Source of the DNA: Amia ocellicauda
Lineage: Eukaryota; Chordata; Actinopteri; Amiiformes; Amiidae
NCBI RefSeq assembly: GCF_036373705.1
Contig: NC_089864.1
Location: forward strand, 4,121,001 to 4,185,000
Length of the DNA: 64,000 nucleotides
Direction: 5' to 3'
Below the pieces are notes generated by a model. It did not search any database and had not been told where the DNA came from. It saw only the letters and a list, made by a program, of their open reading frames with translations. Position 1 is the first letter of the stretch. Each line of letters begins with the position of its first letter. Below, one piece after another: positions 60,533 to 64,000 of this stretch. The translations under genes were made by a program, and so were the position numbers.

Positions 60533-63500
60533 ATTGTGTCTGTGCTGTGTGTGTATTTCTCACTGGTGCTAGTGGTCTTATCAGATTGGAAGAGTCATTA
60601 TTTTCTTGTATTTTCCAAGATCAATGTGACACCTGTGGCTATATTTGTATCATCTTGTATCATCTGTACACTTGGAATTCATTTTTATTTTCTAAATCAC
60701 TGCAATTGTACATATTTTTTAAATTATATATTCACAGTACACCTATAACTAGTTTCTCCAGGGCTGAGGTGCTGGTGGCTTCCGCTCCTGAGACCCACTG
60801 CAGGACCGTGGGGATGTAAATATATATTCACTTTAGTCACAGTTGTGTTTTTAATGATTGTTTTGTATTGAACCTGAATTGTGCACACTCACAGAAATGT
60901 GTATTTAAATGTGATGCCTTTTGAGACAACTAGATACATTTCTTCCACTTCCTATGGTTTTGTAAAATAAATGCATTCTCGTTTGTTTTATATGAAGTGT
61001 AGTGTGTGCGGGTTTGTGAGCCGATAACCTCACTCTGCATGAATTTGTAAATTCCCTCTGTTATGAATGTCTCATCTTACTGCAGAATTACAGCCACAGC
61101 CAAGATGTAACAAGATTATTGATTTAGTTCTACATATAAATTGTCCCCCACTTCACTTTGCTACGTGTATTGACCTCCTATAGCTGAGTATTTTGACTCA
61201 TTCTTGTTTTGCATGTGATGTAATCGCTCCACACAGCCCTCTGAAACAGCAGCGATCAAGAGAGCAATTTTAATTAGATCAGCTTTTCGTAGGGAACGAG
61301 TACTGAGAAATCACAAATATAATTTGTTTCATTCATGTTTTGCCATTTGAGCGCTACAGATTCAGTCGTCAACGTATAATGTACCTAACTTGCTTTGACA
61401 GTAACGCAGACTCAGTTCAAAATACCGGCAATGCTGCTGCTACAAGGTTATATGCAATTTAAGTAACAGGTAATCCTATCGTTATAGTTTTATAAAATAC
61501 ATTTTTATCCATAAAGTCATTGTTGCTGTACAGATCCACATCAAGGCACATCAGGACCAAATGAGGCAGATTTTGTGAACGGGAAATCATTTCACAGCAT
61601 TAATGTACAGATGCTTATGACTTTAATGACAATTTGAACGACAATTAGACCTATACAATGCCTCTTCTAGACAGTAGGGTATCAGATTTTGGATAATACT
61701 GTACACCATCCATGACTTGACCTCAGTTATTCCTATGATTTGTGAATCCACCTGCCTCATTTCAAATATTGAACCCAAGTGCCCAGGCTCTGTGCATGAT
61801 TCTACATTGTGTCAGAGATTCGAGGAAGGTGTAGGAAACAAACTTATTTGTCAGAAATCATTGCTTAAATATTTATTTTTTGAAGTGATCTAATAGTGTT
61901 CATGTCATAGGTCAATGTGATGGGATGTCCTGTTAATTTGGCTAAAAATGCAGATGCAGATTAATTAACAGATTAATTAGTCCAACATAATACTAAAGTA
62001 TTATACATTTAAAATCAGACACCCAGATAAGAACTTCATAGAATTTATACAGAATATCATTTAGAGATGTTACTGAATTGCGTTCCTCAGACAGGGTAGA
62101 AGTGCCTGACTGCTGGATGTGTACAGCTTTTCTGGTGATAAATTCTCAGTCGTTAGGGGGGCTAGTTTTGTGTTGTTGATGAACCGTGCCGCTCCTGCAA
62201 ACCCCCACCGCGGTGCTGAGAGCAGGACGTGCTGCTTGTGAAGCCCCTCCACTGCAGTGTGATCCTGTCAGGGCATCAGTGGGATGACTGTGTGAACTGT
62301 TTCGGTGAAGCAAATTCTTAATAAAACGTTCAAATATTCAACTGTGTCGGTTTGGTCTTTATAACTCACCCTGTTATTATGGTTATTTATTTATTTATGT
62401 ATGTATTTTCTATTTATTTTTTATCGGTTTTCTCTATTTCTAGCCCATCTCTCTTTTTCTGTGCCTGATTGTTTTGTGTTAACCCTATCTCACTACAGAC
62501 TTGCTGGATTCACGCATGATCCGGTGTGACTCTAGTGTGACTGTGTCTCCCTGCGCTTGTCTTTCGCTGTCGTCTCTAAGGTTGCTGCTCCCTCTGGCCT
62601 CTGTCTGTATTGTGTTTATGTGCTGCTAGGTAGGTCTCATTACTTGAGATGCTGAGACTGGAGATTATTTTTCTAGAACAAGTATAAATCTACTTAATGA
62701 ATACACATACCTAATGAATACACATACTTAATGAATGATACATATTTAATATGTCTAAAGTTACTTTAGTATTTTTTAATTTATGTTTTTCTTAACATCA
62801 TGGGGTGCATTCTTTATTTCTGTAAGAAAGTTACTACTATAAGGCCTCTGTTTGACCTTGGAGAGTTATCTAACTAGCAAAGAGAGCTGTGCTCAGTTAA
62901 ATGTCAGTTATTTACTGTATTTCTTAAGTTAAATAAGTGTGGTTTAGTTTCATTTACTTACTGTCATTATTAAAATTGTGTTTTCGTTCTTTATGTCTGT
63001 ACATAAGTTACTAGTGTGTTGTACTGAAGTCTGTTCAAATGTCTTACTGTCAATACAACCAAGACCATTAAGGTCTTCAGACTGCACCCCCAAGCTATTG
63101 TAATGTGTAAATTATATAAATATACATACACACATAGGTTTTTGCTTAAATCATATTGTGTATTTACTTTTTGCATGGATTACATTAGATATTTATTTAA
63201 AATAATTTGATGTTTTGTTACTAATATTATTACAAATGCTGATTTTATTGAGTTGTATTGAAATTTCCCAGTTTCTACATATATAGTCTATGCTTCTTTT
63301 ATAACATATATATTCTATAATTCTTCTTTATTTAAGGATTTCTTAACTTAACTTAGTAACGTTACATTTCATTTACATTGCACGCTGTTGTGAATACACA
63401 CACACACCTTTAAAACTTAATAATTGTATTTATTCAATCTTTACATTGTATCTGTTCTTTAAATAATACATTTGATATATTCTGAAATGCAAGAAAATAT

Positions 63501-64000
63501 TGGTCTTGGGTTGGTGTAGTATTTACTGAGATTATGCTGATTACTGAAAGTTTTAATTTACATTTTCTGTATTACATTTCTTTTCATTTTGCTCATATTC
63601 AGGATTTTCTAAAGTTCAGTCCATCTTGTGTCTCTCAAGCTGTCCACAGCCCCCACCGCTTCTACAGATCGCTATCTCTCAACACTATCCGGGGCCCGGG
63701 GGGCCCATCGCCTCAAATGTAAACAGAGCCGCTTCTGAAATTGAAAACAGACCCCAGCTGTCATCAGTGCCCTGTCAACTCCGCCCCCAAATATACAAAT
63801 TCTTCACCGATCCGAGGTTACTAAAGACGTAGACATCTCCTCGCCACCCCCACTAGCTCAAAAAGCTCCAGACTGACATAACCCTTGTCCATTTGAAAGA
63901 GGTAACTGCTTTGGCCCTGTTGAAGAGACAGCCTCGCGGATCTCGCTTAAGTAGAAGTATCTGTGTTACTAAAGAATCGGGAGGGCTTTAATAGAACTCT
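60533..64000. other. 3' flank of G11, to the window edge
   Basis: Matches the flank after G6 (offset 32315) across the whole stretch, with only scattered changes, and runs off the window in the first of the 70-bp repeats. No gene. Confidence 0.65.
60966..60971 (+). other. Poly(A) signal of G11
   Basis: AATAAA, the counterpart of the signal after G6. Confidence 0.55.

Larger units (their letters stand above)
53690..62613 (+). repeat. Direct tandem duplication of a 4462-bp segment (G10/G11)
   Basis: 53690-58151 is repeated at 58152-62613. The left edge lies within a hAT-like foldback remnant (AGCAAAAATACACC). The joint has at most one or two shared bases. A few substitutions separate the copies. 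Confidence 0.9.

Overview
This window looks like vertebrate nuclear DNA, most likely from a ray-finned fish. Genes are split into exons by GT-AG (and two GC-AG) introns. The DNA carries Tc1-type transposons, hAT-like foldback elements and a LINE/SINE tail ending in a GATG-type repeat, all common in fish. I cannot name the species.

The window is one cluster of eleven related immunoglobulin-superfamily (IgSF) receptor genes, called G1-G11 here. Each has five coding exons with phase-1 introns: signal peptide, V-type Ig domain (D1), two further Ig-like domains (D2, D3), and a last exon with the transmembrane segment and a cytoplasmic tail. I do not recognise a named family. The overall plan resembles fish innate immune-type or B7/butyrophilin-like receptors, but no tail holds an ITIM or ITAM.

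Layout. G1 (54-1614) is a broken, 3'-truncated copy. G2-G5 (4476-22286) are four tandem copies with the same predicted protein, on repeat units of 5377 bp (one of 5389 bp). A fifth unit runs into G6 (25996-28166), a chimera with an array-type promoter and 5' end joined to a different 3' half. Each array unit carries an ISRE-like motif, a TATA-like stretch and a splice donor that fit a non-coding first exon. From 28.2 to 33.1 kb there is no receptor gene. G7 and G8 lie on a nearly identical 4630-bp tandem duplication (33061-42320) whose right edge lies inside a Tc1 element. From 42 to 48 kb lie a defective IR/DR Tc1 element, an apparently intact DD36E Tc1/mariner element and other repeats. G9 (49139-50992) is the only reverse-strand receptor and is the intact relative of G1. 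G10 and G11 lie on a third tandem duplication (4462-bp unit, 53690 to about 62613). The flank after G11 repeats the flank after G6.

The cluster therefore shows tandem duplication, inverted duplication, crossover chimeras, exon-type swapping and pseudogenes side by side. Proteins differ mainly in their transmembrane/tail exon: array type with a tail of about 14 residues, G7/G8 type with a tail of about 60, and G6/G10/G11 type with a similar but distinct tail. Coordinates and splice sites come from reading the sequence and comparing copies. No transcript evidence or database search was available.
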